Source of the DNA: Paenibacillus helianthi
GTDB taxonomy: Bacteria > Bacillota > Bacilli > Paenibacillales > Paenibacillaceae
Reading direction: 5' to 3'
Assembly: GCF_001909055.1 (NCBI RefSeq)
Contig: NZ_LVWI01000037.1
Coordinates: 124,001 to 188,000 of the forward strand
DNA length: 64,000 nucleotides
Both the position numbers and the translations under genes were made by a program. This document shows positions 8,135 to 16,730 of the stretch, piece after piece. The notes below the pieces were generated by a model. It had not been told where the DNA came from. It did no database searches and saw nothing but the letters and a program-made list of their open reading frames with translations. How positions within the stretch are numbered: position 1 is the stretch's first letter; each line of letters begins with the position of its first letter.

Positions 8135-9460
8135 ATGGCAAGACCCGTTGTGGCCATTGTTGGGAGGCCTAACGTCGGTAAATCGACGATTTTTAACAGG
8201 CTGATTGGCGATAGACTGGCCATTGTAGAAGATAAACCGGGGATCACACGTGACCGGATATATGGCGTTTCCGATTGGAACGGCAAATCCTTCAGTGTCA
8301 TTGATACCGGAGGAATTGAAATTGACGGTGAGGATGCTATTCTGAAGTCCATCCGCGTTCAAGCGGAACTGGCCATTGAAGAAGCAGATGTCATCGTCTT
8401 TATGTGCGAGGCAAAAACCGGTCTAACCAATTCGGATGAAGAGGTAGCACAAATTCTCTTCCGTTCCGGAAAGCCGATTGTCTTAGCTATTAATAAAGTT
8501 GACAACATGAAGCGTACAGAGGATATTTATGAATTTTACAGCCTTGGAATTGGCGATCCCATCGGGATCTCAGGCAGCCATGGTACAGGTATCGGGGATC
8601 TGCTCGATGCGGTAACCGAGCGTCTGCCAGAGCTGACCGAAGAGGAATATGATGAGGATGTTATTCGTGTAGCTCTCATCGGTCGTCCGAATGTAGGCAA
8701 ATCTTCTCTCGTAAATGCCATTTTGGGCGAAGAACGTGTAATTGTCAGCGACGTTGCCGGTACGACTAGGGATGCCATTGATACACCGTTTGAACGCGAT
8801 GGGCAGAGATATGTGCTGATTGATACTGCGGGGATGCGCAAACGCGGCAAGGTCTATGAAACAACTGAGAAATACAGTGTGATGCGGGCTATGCGTGCGA
8901 TTGAGAGAGCTGATGTTGTGCTTGTAGTCATCAACGGTGAGGAAGGCATCATCGACCAGGACAAGCATATTGCAGGTTATGCCCATGATGCCGGTAAGGC
9001 TTCGATTTTTGTGGTTAACAAATGGGATGCCGTCGAGAAGGACGACAAGACGATGCAGAACTTTGAGACCAACATCCGCGATCACTTCCTGTTTATGAGC
9101 TATGCGCCTGTTGTCTTTTTATCTGCACTCACGAAACAGCGTCTCCAGAAGCTGCTTCCGGTGGTTCAGCACGTGGCTCAACAGCATGCGCTGCGGATTA
9201 CTACGCATCTTGTCAATGATGTGGTGTCTGATGCGGTCGCCATCAATCCTCCGCCAACGGATAAAGGTCGTCGCCTGCGCATCAACTATGTAACCCAGGT
9301 AGCTGTGAAGCCGCCGACAATAGTGGTGTTTGTAAATGATCCTTCGCTGATGCACTTCTCCTATGAACGGTATCTGGAGAACAAAATCCGCGCAGCTTTC
9401 AATTTCGAGGGCACACCAATCCGACTCTTTACACGGCGCAAATCCGAGAACGAAGGTTAG
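8135..9460 (+). CDS. der: Ribosome-assembly GTPase Der (EngA)
   Basis: Essential tandem GTPase for 50S subunit maturation. The product (441 aa) has two G domains, each with a GRPNVGKS P-loop (residue 8 and about residue 181), DTGG/DTAG switch II motifs and NKVD/NKWD specificity motifs, then a KH-like C-terminal domain. The ATG at 8135 has AGGAGG (8122-8127) 7 nt upstream; the in-frame ATG at 8129 would be too close to it. plsY follows after 11 nt. Confidence 0.96.
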   Translation: MARPVVAIVGRPNVGKSTIFNRLIGDRLAIVEDKPGITRDRIYGVSDWNGKSFSVIDTGGIEIDGEDAILKSIRVQAELAIEEADVIVFMCEAKTGLTNSDEEVAQILFRSGKPIVLAINKVDNMKRTEDIYEFYSLGIGDPIGISGSHGTGIGDLLDAVTERLPELTEEEYDEDVIRVALIGRPNVGKSSLVNAILGEERVIVSDVAGTTRDAIDTPFERDGQRYVLIDTAGMRKRGKVYETTEKYSVMRAMRAIERADVVLVVINGEEGIIDQDKHIAGYAHDAGKASIFVVNKWDAVEKDDKTMQNFETNIRDHFLFMSYAPVVFLSALTKQRLQKLLPVVQHVAQQHALRITTHLVNDVVSDAVAINPPPTDKGRRLRINYVTQVAVKPPTIVVFVNDPSLMHFSYERYLENKIRAAFNFEGTPIRLFTRRKSENEG

Positions 9461-9471
9461 GGGAGAAAACA

Positions 9472-10089
9472 GTGGCGTTTGAACTTCTGGTTATCGTAGT
9501 AAGTTATTTGCTTGGCTCTGTCAGCTTCAGTGTGCTTTTGGTCCGCCTGCTCAAGGGTGTGGATATCCGGCAATATGGCAGTGGAAATGCCGGTGCTACC
9601 AATACATTGCGGGTGATGGGGAAAGGGCCGGCGATTCTTGTTCTGGTACTGGACGTATTGAAAGGAATTGCGGCAGTCTGGCTTGGAACCTGGGCCGGTG
9701 GCTGGGGGACATGGGTCGCTGTTGCCTGCGGGATCGCAGCCATTATTGGACACAACTGGCCCCTATACTTTCATTTTCGTGGAGGAAAAGGAATTGCGAC
9801 TACCATAGGCGTCATGGCTACGCTTTGTTTTTGGCCTGCGCTGATCGCCGGTATAGTTGCCATTGTGGCAATTGTGATTACCAAATATGTATCTCTGGGA
9901 TCTCTTCTGTTCGTGGCGCTGACCCCGGTGATTTTAATTTTTACCGATTTTACGGCACCTGAATTATGGGGAAGTCTTATTATTGCCCTCTTCGCTTTTT
10001 GGCGGCATCGGAGTAATATCGTGAAGATCAGCCAGGGGCGGGAGAATAAAATTGGTTCAAAAGTCAAGGAGGGGAACCGGGTTGTCTGA
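9472..10089 (+). CDS. plsY: Acyl-phosphate:glycerol-3-phosphate acyltransferase PlsY
   Basis: Membrane enzyme catalysing the first acylation of glycerol-3-phosphate using acyl-phosphate. The 205-aa product has about five membrane segments and the conserved loops GSGNAGATN, HFRGGKGIATT and WRHRSNI typical of PlsY. GTG start at 9472 preceded by GGGAG. Its 3' end overlaps gpsA by 8 nt, so enzyme and substrate supply (GpsA makes glycerol-3-phosphate) are coupled. Confidence 0.94.
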   Translation: MAFELLVIVVSYLLGSVSFSVLLVRLLKGVDIRQYGSGNAGATNTLRVMGKGPAILVLVLDVLKGIAAVWLGTWAGGWGTWVAVACGIAAIIGHNWPLYFHFRGGKGIATTIGVMATLCFWPALIAGIVAIVAIVITKYVSLGSLLFVALTPVILIFTDFTAPELWGSLIIALFAFWRHRSNIVKISQGRENKIGSKVKEGNRVV

Positions 10090-11122
10090 TAAAGTAACCG
10101 TGCTGGTCGCGGGCAGTTGGGGAACTGCGCTGGCATCTGTGCTGGCGGCTAACCACTCGGAAGTTTATCTGTGGACACGGAAACCTGAACAAGCTGACGA
10201 GATCAATCATTCACATACAAACCAGCATTATCTTCCCGAAATTACGCTGCCTGTGAATATTATTGCCACTACGGATATGGAAACTGCCGTTAAGGATTCC
10301 AGGGCGGTAGTTATTGTTGCGCCTTCCTCTGGGATGCGTCAGGTTACACATGCGCTGAAACCCTTCTGGAAGAAAGAAATGCTCTGTATTCATGCCACCA
10401 AAGGCTTCGAGACAGAAACGATGAAACGGATGTCTACAGTAATCTCTGAGGAGCTTGGCTGTAATGAAGGTGAGATTGTGGTTCTCTCAGGTCCTAGTCA
10501 CGCGGAAGAGGTTGTCCGTCTATGTCCGACCACAGTCGTTGTGGCTTCGCCAGATGAAGGTCGCGCAGCCGCTGCTCAGGAGCTTTTCATCAATAATGAT
10601 TTCCGGGTATATACGAACCGGGACCAGGTTGGCGTTGAGTTGGCCGGAGCGTTGAAGAATATTATTGCACTAGGTGCAGGCTTGTCTGACGGTCTGGGCT
10701 TCGGAGACAATGCCAAGGCCGCGCTGCTTACCCGTGGACTGGCTGAAATCTCCCGTGTTGGCGTTGAGCTTGGCGCAAATCCCCTTACGTTCTCCGGCCT
10801 GGCAGGGCTCGGCGACCTGGTTGTAACAGCTACGAGCAAGCACAGCCGCAACTGGCGGGCGGGCTCAATGTTGGGTCAGGGTAAACCTCTAGCGGAGGTG
10901 CTAGAATCCATGGGTATGGTGGTCGAAGGTATTCGTACAACGGAAGCTGCCTTTGCGATTTCGCTTAAGCTTAAAGTGCAAATGCCAATTACGGATCAGA
11001 TTTACCATGTGTTGTTCAAAGGCAGATCCCCACGTAAGGCGGTAGAAGCCTTAATGGGCAGAGACCGCAAGACAGAAATGGAAGCTATATCCCAGGAAAC
11101 CTGGGAGCAATGGCATTCCTGA
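10082..11122 (+). CDS. gpsA: NAD(P)-dependent glycerol-3-phosphate dehydrogenase
   Basis: Reduces dihydroxyacetone phosphate to sn-glycerol-3-phosphate for phospholipid synthesis. The 346-aa product shows GpsA blocks (LSGPSHAEEV, ALKNIIALGAGLSDGLGFGDNAKAAL, GLAGLGDLVVT). The TTG at 10082 lies 7 nt after AAGGAGGGG (10066-10074). Oddity: the dinucleotide loop reads VLVAGSWGTALA, so the first Gly of the usual GAGSWGTA is Val. The rest of the fold is intact, so I expect a working enzyme. Confidence 0.95.
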   Translation: MSDKVTVLVAGSWGTALASVLAANHSEVYLWTRKPEQADEINHSHTNQHYLPEITLPVNIIATTDMETAVKDSRAVVIVAPSSGMRQVTHALKPFWKKEMLCIHATKGFETETMKRMSTVISEELGCNEGEIVVLSGPSHAEEVVRLCPTTVVVASPDEGRAAAAQELFINNDFRVYTNRDQVGVELAGALKNIIALGAGLSDGLGFGDNAKAALLTRGLAEISRVGVELGANPLTFSGLAGLGDLVVTATSKHSRNWRAGSMLGQGKPLAEVLESMGMVVEGIRTTEAAFAISLKLKVQMPITDQIYHVLFKGRSPRKAVEALMGRDRKTEMEAISQETWEQWHS

Positions 11123-11190
11123 GGAACGTTCACCTTTTGCCGGAAATTCTCATATGTTGTAAATGGGGATTGACGGAGGAGGGATGAAGA

Positions 11191-11466
11191 ATGAGCAGAG
11201 ATTTTTCCAAGGATGCTTTGAACGCCATTAACAAAAAGGCGGGAAAGAACATTACGGAAGGCGCCGTGAAGAAGCTGGCCAGTACGGTCAAGCCGGGAAC
11301 AACGCAGAATGAAGCCCAGCTCCGCCAGTTGATCAAACAGGTGTCAGCAATGGCCAAGGTGCCAGTTAGTGAAGCTACTGTGCAGGATATTATCAATGCT
11401 GTCAAAAAAGGCGGCGCGAATTCAGGCACAATGGAGTCTTTAATGAAAATGATGATGAAAAAATAG
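11191..11466 (+). CDS. Stage VI sporulation protein F-like
   Basis: A 91-aa basic protein (MSRDFSKDALNAINKKAGKN...) resembling the SpoVIF family, implicated in late spore coat assembly in B. subtilis. It is helical, has no membrane segment, and ends in a Met/Lys-rich tail. ATG at 11191 preceded by GGAGGAGGG. It sits between gpsA and yphE, ahead of spoIVA, consistent with a sporulation role. Family assignment is from memory of the sequence pattern. Confidence 0.75.
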   Translation: MSRDFSKDALNAINKKAGKNITEGAVKKLASTVKPGTTQNEAQLRQLIKQVSAMAKVPVSEATVQDIINAVKKGGANSGTMESLMKMMMKK

Positions 11467-11483
11467 GTAGGCGCTTCAAACCA

Positions 11484-11536
11484 AAGGGCAGAAGTTCCGG
11501 AATCCTCCAAATTCCGTGAATCTCTGCCCTTATTTC
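11484..11536 (+). terminator. Terminator after the SpoVIF-like gene
   Basis: Two-tier hairpin: AAGGGCAGA (11484-11492)/TCTGCCCTT (11523-11531) enclosing an ATTCC-type inner stem; the T run is weak. Confidence 0.65.
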
Positions 11537-11614
11537 GGTTGAAATAATAAGGATATCTCATAGCCAGGTTGTCATTTCCAGCCATTTCTTCTTGCAGAAA
11601 TGGGTAGAGTTTCA

Positions 11615-11623
11615 TGCTATAAT
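11615..11623 (+). promoter_or_regulatory. Extended -10 promoter of yphE
   Basis: TGCTATAAT, identical to the ypfA element, lies about 40 nt ahead of the yphE start. TTGCAG at 11592 is a poor -35 at 20-nt spacing. Confidence 0.5.
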
Positions 11624-11662
11624 ATTCGCAATCCAAATTAGCCGAATGGGGGAGCGCTGGAT

Positions 11663-11842
11663 ATGGACCCGATGACGAAAATGTGGTTGTCCCTTATCGC
11701 AATCCTGATCATGGGATTGTCCGTGTTTCTGATTACCTTTGCCCGCAGTAAGACCAAAGGGCTTTTAAGGGTTTTTTTGTCTGTAATCGCTTTTGTCATT
11801 ATGATTATAGGCTTGCTGGGTGGAGCTGCTTCGATTATGTAA
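11663..11842 (+). CDS. yphE: Small membrane protein YphE (DUF2768)
   Basis: A 59-aa protein that begins MDPMTKMWLSLIAIL and has two membrane helices (about residues 7-24 and 36-56) joined by a basic loop (RSKTKG). Size, topology and position between gpsA and yphF match the DUF2768 protein YphE of B. subtilis. GGGGGAG lies just ahead of the ATG at 11663. Function unknown. Confidence 0.72.
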   Translation: MDPMTKMWLSLIAILIMGLSVFLITFARSKTKGLLRVFLSVIAFVIMIIGLLGGAASIM

Positions 11843-11931
11843 GCATTTACATTCAGTTGAAGCTGCCCGACTGTCAGGCTTTTCAGGTGGATTCATTAAC
11901 ATAACATCATGTGAAGGAAGGAAGCTGCATC

Positions 11932-12300
11932 ATGAAACGGCAAAAGGGATGGACTGTCACGTTTCAGCCGGATGGCCGAACAGCTGTTGTCACGCATGGA
12001 ACTTCTCTGCTGGAGGCATCACGTAAAGCAGGGGTCTCCATTACTACCCGTTGCGGAGGAAAGGCCGGCTGTCTGATGTGTAAAGTTAAGGTTACCGAAG
12101 AATATACATCTGGGCTAAGGCCTCCCGGTGATGCCGAGCAGCGAAAACTGGGCGGTCTGCTGGACGAAGGTATTCGTCTGGCCTGTCAAGCGGCGGTATG
12201 GAACGATTTGAGCGTATATACTCCCGAGGACCCGCTCAAAGCAGCTGTAAGGCGCAAGCTTGAAGCTGCCCGTCGCGGGGAAGAAGATGAACTCTGGTAG
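11932..12300 (+). CDS. [2Fe-2S] ferredoxin-like protein
   Basis: A 122-aa protein with a plant/adrenodoxin-type 2Fe-2S domain: CGGKAGCLMC (C-x5-C-x2-C) near residue 41 and a fourth Cys in RLACQAAV supply the four ligands. The C-terminal tail is charged (KLEAARRGEEDELW). The ATG at 11932 follows AAGGAAGGAAG at 7 nt spacing. It lies in the yphE-yphF-spoIVA stretch; B. subtilis has no ferredoxin gene at that place, so the redox partner is unknown. Confidence 0.8.
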   Translation: MKRQKGWTVTFQPDGRTAVVTHGTSLLEASRKAGVSITTRCGGKAGCLMCKVKVTEEYTSGLRPPGDAEQRKLGGLLDEGIRLACQAAVWNDLSVYTPEDPLKAAVRRKLEAARRGEEDELW

Positions 12301-12341
12301 CACTCTTTTACGACAACCGTAAGAAACGGAGGGATACGGGC

Positions 12342-13097
12342 ATGGAGAGCTGCATAAGGCGGGACAAGAAGTATAGATCCAACATAAGAGGAGTTCTATG
12401 GGCGGTGTCCATTCTTTGGGTATGCTCGCTTGCTGGCTGTATGTATCCTGAGAAGGAAAAGGCGGGAAGCAGCTACCGCGGAAGCGTAATGCGGGTGCAG
12501 GCAGCAGTGAATGATTACCAGCAAAAAGAAGGATTACTGCCCATACTTAATGCAGATGAGGCCACACCGAGATATGAGAAATTCTTGATTGATCTGGAGA
12601 AGCTGCAGCAAACGGGATATCTGGATGAAATTCCTGCAGCAGCCTTTGAGAAGGGTGGCAGCGCCTACTTTCTTATATTGAATGAAGAGAGCGATCCAGA
12701 GGTAAAAATGATGGACTTGGTTACTGTTCAAAAGGTGAATGATGTCCAGCGCCTTATCAACCGGTATAAGTCTGCTCATGGAGGAAGCCTCCCGGCAGGG
12801 GAGGAGATCTATCCGGGTTTGTTCGCGATTGATGCCCGGCAGGCGGGCACGGATTTGATCACGCTGAGCAGCATCTATTCCGGCCAGCTGCTGCCATTTT
12901 TCATGGATAAGAACGGCACTGTATATGTAGATTACGGTGTTGATATTCTGTCGGCGATACACCAAAACTCCGCTTCTCCTAAAGATCATACGGACCTGCG
13001 TCTTCAACTGGAGCAGGCTTCTTATTATGTACCTGTCAAATCCTTGCCTTATTTCTGGGTGGGCGGTCAGCCAGTCCCCCAGTCTCCGTTACTCTAA
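12342..13097 (+). CDS. yphF: Lipoprotein YphF-like
   Basis: A 251-aa predicted lipoprotein: basic N-terminus (RRDKKYRSNIR), hydrophobic stretch and lipobox SLAG-C at about residue 33, then a soluble extracytoplasmic domain. Position between yphE and spoIVA matches B. subtilis yphF, whose role is unknown. ATG at 12342 after CGGAGGG. No recognised motif in the soluble part. Confidence 0.68.
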   Translation: MESCIRRDKKYRSNIRGVLWAVSILWVCSLAGCMYPEKEKAGSSYRGSVMRVQAAVNDYQQKEGLLPILNADEATPRYEKFLIDLEKLQQTGYLDEIPAAAFEKGGSAYFLILNEESDPEVKMMDLVTVQKVNDVQRLINRYKSAHGGSLPAGEEIYPGLFAIDARQAGTDLITLSSIYSGQLLPFFMDKNGTVYVDYGVDILSAIHQNSASPKDHTDLRLQLEQASYYVPVKSLPYFWVGGQPVPQSPLL

Positions 13098-13245
13098 AGA
13101 CACTAACAGGCTCTCTTCCAAAAAGAGTTCTATCCCTCTACTTTCCCTCATATGCTAGCTGAGAAGGCTTCCGGGCGTCATGACGCTCTGCAGGCGCAGT
13201 GGCTGATTTTTACGAAATTCCGATTTAAATTGCGCGGGTAGCGGG

Positions 13246-13273
13246 TCATAAATCCGTTCTGGATACATATGAT
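13246..13273 (+). promoter_or_regulatory. Candidate sigma-E promoter of spoIVA
   Basis: TCATAAA (13246-13252) and CATATGAT (13266-13273), separated by 13 nt, resemble the sigma-E -35 and -10 boxes. spoIVA is a mother-cell sigma-E gene in B. subtilis. The 378-nt gap before spoIVA holds nothing else I can call. Confidence 0.45.
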
Positions 13274-13475
13274 GATACTAGTCCAAATGCATGTCCGAGC
13301 ATTCGGAGTTAAGCGTGGGGCAATGCAGGTTCCGCCCTTAAGTCAGCAGCTAGGCTCCATGGCGGACAATGTCAGTCCGGTGGGTGTCCTGCAAAGGTCA
13401 GAAAAGCCGGCGGAACGCGAAGTCGATGCTCTTCAGGCATTTTTTCTTCGGAGTAATATGAGGAGGGGATCTCTT

Positions 13476-14954
13476 TTGGAAAAAGTGGATATTTTCAAGG
13501 ACATTGCCGAGCGTACCGGCGGAGACATTTATCTTGGCGTCGTCGGTGCGGTTCGCACAGGGAAATCAACATTCATCAAACGCTTTATGGAAACGATCGT
13601 CTTGCCAAACATTACGAATGAGGCGGATCGGGTTAGAGCGGTGGATGAGCTTCCGCAAAGCGCGGCAGGGAAAACAATCATGACAACAGAGCCGAAATTT
13701 GTGCCGAACAATGCGGTGCAGATTAAGGTGGCGGAAGGGCTGGAGGTCAATGTCCGGCTGGTAGATTGTGTAGGGTATGCGGTTGAAGGTGCTAAAGGCT
13801 ATGAGGATGAAAACGGTCCTCGGATGATTTCCACTCCTTGGTTTGAGGAGCCGATTCCTTTTCAGGAAGCAGCGGAAATTGGCACCCGCAAGGTCATTCA
13901 GGAGCATTCCACACTGGGTGTAGTGGTGACTACAGATGGTACCATAGCTGAAATTCCGCGTCACTCCTATGTGGATTCCGAAGAGCGTGTAATCGCTGAG
14001 CTGAAAGAGGTTGGCAAGCCGTTTGTGCTGGTGATCAACTCGACCCGGCCGCGCAGTGATGAAGCGCAGCAGCTCCGCAGTGAGCTGGCCGCCAAATATG
14101 ATATTCCGGTCATGACGCTCAGTGCAGCGAATATGACGGAAGATGATGTAACAGGCGTCCTACGTGAAGTACTTTATGAATTCCCGGTTCACGAGGTGAA
14201 TGTGAATCTTCCAAGCTGGGTAATGGTACTTGGCGAGAACCACTGGCTGCGCACCAGTTACGAGAATTCTGTCCGTGATACGGTGAAGGATATCCGCCGG
14301 TTGCGTGATGTTGACCGGCTGGTGGCACAGTTCACGGAATATGACTTCATTGACAGGGCAGGACTCAGCGGCATGAATATGGGGCAGGGTGTGGCGGAGA
14401 TCGACTTGTATGCGCCTGAGGAACTCTATGACCAGGTTCTGATGGAGATTGTAGGTGTTGAAATCCGCGGGAAAGACCACCTTCTGCAGCTGATGCAGGA
14501 TTTCTCACATGCCAAACGTGAATATGACCGCTTCTCGGAAGCGCTGGAAATGGTAAAAACCACAGGCTATGGGATCGCTGCTCCATCACTCGCCGAAATG
14601 GCGCTGGATGAGCCGGAACTGATTCGCCAAGGCTCGCGCTTCGGAGTCCGGCTGAAGGCTACAGCCCCATCCATTCATATGATTCGGGTGGATGTTGAAT
14701 CTGAATTCTCGCCGATTATCGGTACAGAGAAGCAGAGTGAAGAGCTGGTGCGCTATCTGATGCAGGATTTCGAGAACGATCCGATTAAGATATGGGAATC
14801 CGATATTTTTGGCCGGTCGCTGCACTCCATCGTGCGTGAAGGCATTCAAGGGAAGATCGCTATGATGCCGGATAACGCCCGCTATAAGCTGCAGGAAACA
14901 CTGGGCCGGATCATCAATGAAGGCTCTGGTGGACTGATTGCGATCATTCTGTAA
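13476..14954 (+). CDS. spoIVA: Stage IV sporulation protein A (coat morphogenetic ATPase)
   Basis: SpoIVA hydrolyses ATP and polymerises on the forespore surface to form the base layer of the spore coat. The 492-aa product begins at TTG 13476 as (M)EKVDIFKDIAERTGG, exactly as in B. subtilis, with AGGAGGGG (13461-13468) 7 nt ahead; reading further upstream adds 69 non-homologous residues. P-loop GAVRTGKST at residues 25-33; TRAFAC-like GTPase-fold motifs follow (VDCVGYAVEGA, VVTTDGT). The C-terminus ends in the short hydrophobic SGGLIAIIL used for membrane docking through SpoVM. Confidence 0.96.
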   Translation: MEKVDIFKDIAERTGGDIYLGVVGAVRTGKSTFIKRFMETIVLPNITNEADRVRAVDELPQSAAGKTIMTTEPKFVPNNAVQIKVAEGLEVNVRLVDCVGYAVEGAKGYEDENGPRMISTPWFEEPIPFQEAAEIGTRKVIQEHSTLGVVVTTDGTIAEIPRHSYVDSEERVIAELKEVGKPFVLVINSTRPRSDEAQQLRSELAAKYDIPVMTLSAANMTEDDVTGVLREVLYEFPVHEVNVNLPSWVMVLGENHWLRTSYENSVRDTVKDIRRLRDVDRLVAQFTEYDFIDRAGLSGMNMGQGVAEIDLYAPEELYDQVLMEIVGVEIRGKDHLLQLMQDFSHAKREYDRFSEALEMVKTTGYGIAAPSLAEMALDEPELIRQGSRFGVRLKATAPSIHMIRVDVESEFSPIIGTEKQSEELVRYLMQDFENDPIKIWESDIFGRSLHSIVREGIQGKIAMMPDNARYKLQETLGRIINEGSGGLIAIIL

Positions 14955-14976
14955 AAAATCATTGGGCTCAAAGTGA

Positions 14977-15007
14977 ACAGAGCGGGAGAAATCCTGCTCT
15001 GTTTTTT
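14977..15007 (+). terminator. Terminator after spoIVA
   Basis: ACAGAGCGGGA (14977-14987) pairs with TCCTGCTCTGT (14992-15002, one G-U), then a T run. Confidence 0.92.
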
Positions 15008-15024
15008 GTGCAAAGATAAGAATC

Positions 15025-15109
15025 TATAGCTTCGCGCAATAAATAATCCTTATCTTTCTCCCTGAAACGGATACCATCCTTTTAAGGAAAACGTAGCCGT
15101 TTCTACTTG
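15025..15109 (+). repeat. Dispersed palindromic repeat, copy 1
   Basis: An ~85-bp element sharing its left flank and core with a copy at 41384-41468. Core: CTGAAACGGATACC ... GCCGTTTCTACT, an inverted repeat with GAAACGG (15064-15070) and CCGTTTC (15097-15103) arms and a 26-nt middle. It occupies the spoIVA-hbs gap (14955-15332), which otherwise holds only a terminator and a promoter. Confidence 0.7.
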
Positions 15110-15273
15110 AAATGATTAAGAGAATTAAGCATTTAGAGAACAAATATGCTACTTTCTTCTCCTTTTTTGACTAACGCCTTGAAATTCTGGGTGGGCTGTA
15201 TTACTATAAGTTTGTTGCGCTTCTAGGAAGAGTAGCGCCGATATCTAGTCATAACGGGATTATCACGTATATT

Positions 15274-15301
15274 TTGCGTTGAAACGGAAACAGTGTATGA
15301 T
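15274..15301 (+). promoter_or_regulatory. Candidate sigma-A promoter of hbs
   Basis: TTGCGT (15274-15279), 16-nt spacer, TATGAT (15296-15301), ending 31 nt ahead of the hbs start. Confidence 0.5.
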
Positions 15302-15332
15302 ACCGGAAATTTGCCCAGGGAGGTGAGAAGAC

Positions 15333-15605
15333 ATGAACAAATCAGATTTGATCAACGTAGTTACAGAAGCAACTGAACTTCCCAAGAAAGATGCTACTAA
15401 AGCGGTAGATGCCGTTTTTGAAGCGATCACAGGAGCTCTGCAAAGCGGAGATAAAGTACAGCTGGTTGGATTCGGAAACTTTGAAGTGCGCGAACGTTCC
15501 GCACGTAAAGGCCGTAACCCGCAGACTGGTGAAGAAATCGAAATTCCTTCGAGCAAGGTGCCGGCATTTAAACCGGGTAAAGCTCTTAAAGACGGAATCA
15601 AATAG
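15333..15605 (+). CDS. hbs: DNA-binding protein HU
   Basis: Nucleoid-associated histone-like protein of 90 aa, the normal HU length. The signature segment [21 protein letters not shown] spans the beta-arm base (residues 46-66; first 20: [20 protein letters not shown]), with the arm tip [12 protein letters not shown] and the C-terminal [15 protein letters not shown] at 15333 preceded by GGGAGGTGAG. Same position relative to spoIVA and mtrB as in B. subtilis, but folE is missing between hbs and mtrB. Confidence 0.96.
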   Translation: MNKSDLINVVTEATELPKKDATKAVDAVFEAITGALQSGDKVQLVGFGNFEVRERSARKGRNPQTGEEIEIPSSKVPAFKPGKALKDGIK

Positions 15606-15648
15606 AGATTTCTACATATCTATCCCATAGTCTTTCTGAGTAATAACG

Positions 15649-15677
15649 ATGCCGCCCTCCAAGGCGGCATTTGTTGT
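15649..15677 (+). terminator. Terminator after hbs
   Basis: ATGCCGCC (15649-15656)/GGCGGCAT (15663-15670) with a 6-nt loop and a T-rich tail. Confidence 0.85.
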
Positions 15678-15719
15678 TGAAAGGGTATATGCTCACAAAA
15701 ACTTTTAGGAGGGTTCTAC

Positions 15720-15968
15720 ATGACCGAAAAGAATAATAGCGTAAATCCCGCCCCGGCAGGCAGCGACTACATTGTAATCAAAGCCAAAGAGAACGGTGTA
15801 CAGGTTATTGGGCTTACCCGAGGATTGGATACACGGTTTCATCATACAGAAAAGCTGGACAAGGGTGAAGTGCTCATTGCCCAATTCACGGATCATACCT
15901 CAGCTATGAAAATCCGCGGCAAAGCCGAAATATGGAGCAAACACGGACAATTGGAAAGTGAAAGCTGA
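15720..15968 (+). CDS. mtrB: Tryptophan RNA-binding attenuation protein TRAP
   Basis: TRAP forms an 11-subunit ring that, with bound tryptophan, wraps RNA carrying eleven (G/U)AG triplets and shuts off the trp genes. The 82-aa product has the TRAP core: [39 protein letters not shown] and [10 protein letters not shown]. Lys and Arg of the RNA-binding KKR set are visible (EKLDKGE, KIRGK). Ribosome site TAGGAGGG about 8 nt ahead. A matching target array sits 10 kb downstream in front of trpE. A strong terminator isolates it. Confidence 0.96.
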   Translation: MTEKNNSVNPAPAGSDYIVIKAKENGVQVIGLTRGLDTRFHHTEKLDKGEVLIAQFTDHTSAMKIRGKAEIWSKHGQLESES

Positions 15969-15970
15969 AA

Positions 15971-15995
15971 AGCAGGCATAGCCTGCTTTTTTTCA
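15971..15995 (+). terminator. Terminator after mtrB
   Basis: AGCAGGC (15971-15977)/GCCTGCT (15981-15987), 3-nt loop, seven T. Confidence 0.92.
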
Positions 15996-16078
15996 AAATA
16001 TAACTAAAGATAGCCATGTCTCAATTCCCGAATATTCGTTCCAGGAGGCGGCAACTATGAATGATAAGGGGGCTTGTC

Positions 16079-16618
16079 ATGAACAGGAGCTGGCTAATTG
16101 GAACAGCATTGATCATATCTGCGGCTACCGTGCTTCTTCTTCCGCAGCTGGCCTCGCTTGAGCCTTCCTTACAGCATAAATACGGAGCAGTGGAGGTCTT
16201 CGGCGAGGAGGGCACGGTTCTGGGGAGCAATAACCTTGTAGATTTACTTGGGGAGCTTCCTCTTACCCTCTCCATTGACCGTGTGGGTTGGAAGGGAAGA
16301 GTTCTCTCTCTGGATCTGAAGGTGACTGGCAATGAATCTGAACCGCAGGAAATTTATCAGAATATGGCCTTGGCCATTTCTTTTGCCTTTCAGGAGACAG
16401 TAAATGTGGATCAGTTGCTGCTTCGGATTGTTGCCGAGGACAAATGGCTTGAGAGCCGTCGTCTACTGCTCGCTGGAGATATCCGGCGCAACGAATGGTC
16501 ACCCGGACTGCAGGAAGCTCTCCAGACAGCCGCAGGCCGTCCACTGCCGGAATCCCTTAAGAGCGGGCTGCGTATCAGTGAGAGTGAGCTATGGAAGAGG
16601 CAGTTCATTTATCCCTGA
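16079..16618 (+). CDS. Hypothetical single-pass membrane protein
   Basis: A 179-aa protein I do not recognise. An N-terminal hydrophobic segment (about residues 5-24, WLIGTALIISAATVLLLPQL) looks like an uncleaved anchor or signal, followed by a soluble alpha/beta domain of about 150 residues. The ATG at 16079 has AAGGGGG 6 nt ahead. It lies between mtrB and the menaquinone operon; no homologue is in that place in B. subtilis as far as I know. No Cys, no metal motif and no repeats. Confidence 0.68.
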   Translation: MNRSWLIGTALIISAATVLLLPQLASLEPSLQHKYGAVEVFGEEGTVLGSNNLVDLLGELPLTLSIDRVGWKGRVLSLDLKVTGNESEPQEIYQNMALAISFAFQETVNVDQLLLRIVAEDKWLESRRLLLAGDIRRNEWSPGLQEALQTAAGRPLPESLKSGLRISESELWKRQFIYP

Positions 16619-16668
16619 TCTGGGTAAAATAAACTAGACAGGCCCACAGTGCGTGACCAAAAAACATG

Positions 16669-16677
16669 TGATATAAT
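16669..16677 (+). promoter_or_regulatory. Extended -10 promoter of the hepS operon
   Basis: TGATATAAT (TGn plus TATAAT at 16672-16677), 54 nt ahead of hepS; no clear -35. Confidence 0.5.
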
Positions 16678-16730
16678 AGACAAGATTGTGAACAAAGATT
16701 GTCATAACGTCAATGGCTCCGGAGGCTGAA

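Noticed and set aside
7031..8362. A 443-codon open frame on the minus strand across ypfD and the der start
   Set aside because: It is antisense to two well-supported genes, crosses a terminator and a promoter, and its product has no recognisable domain; long antisense frames arise from the codon bias here.
16057..16161. A 34-codon ORF starting at 16057 behind AGGAGG
   Set aside because: It overlaps the start of the 179-aa membrane protein in another frame; no domain and no reason beyond the ribosome site. Could be a leader peptide, but nothing supports it.
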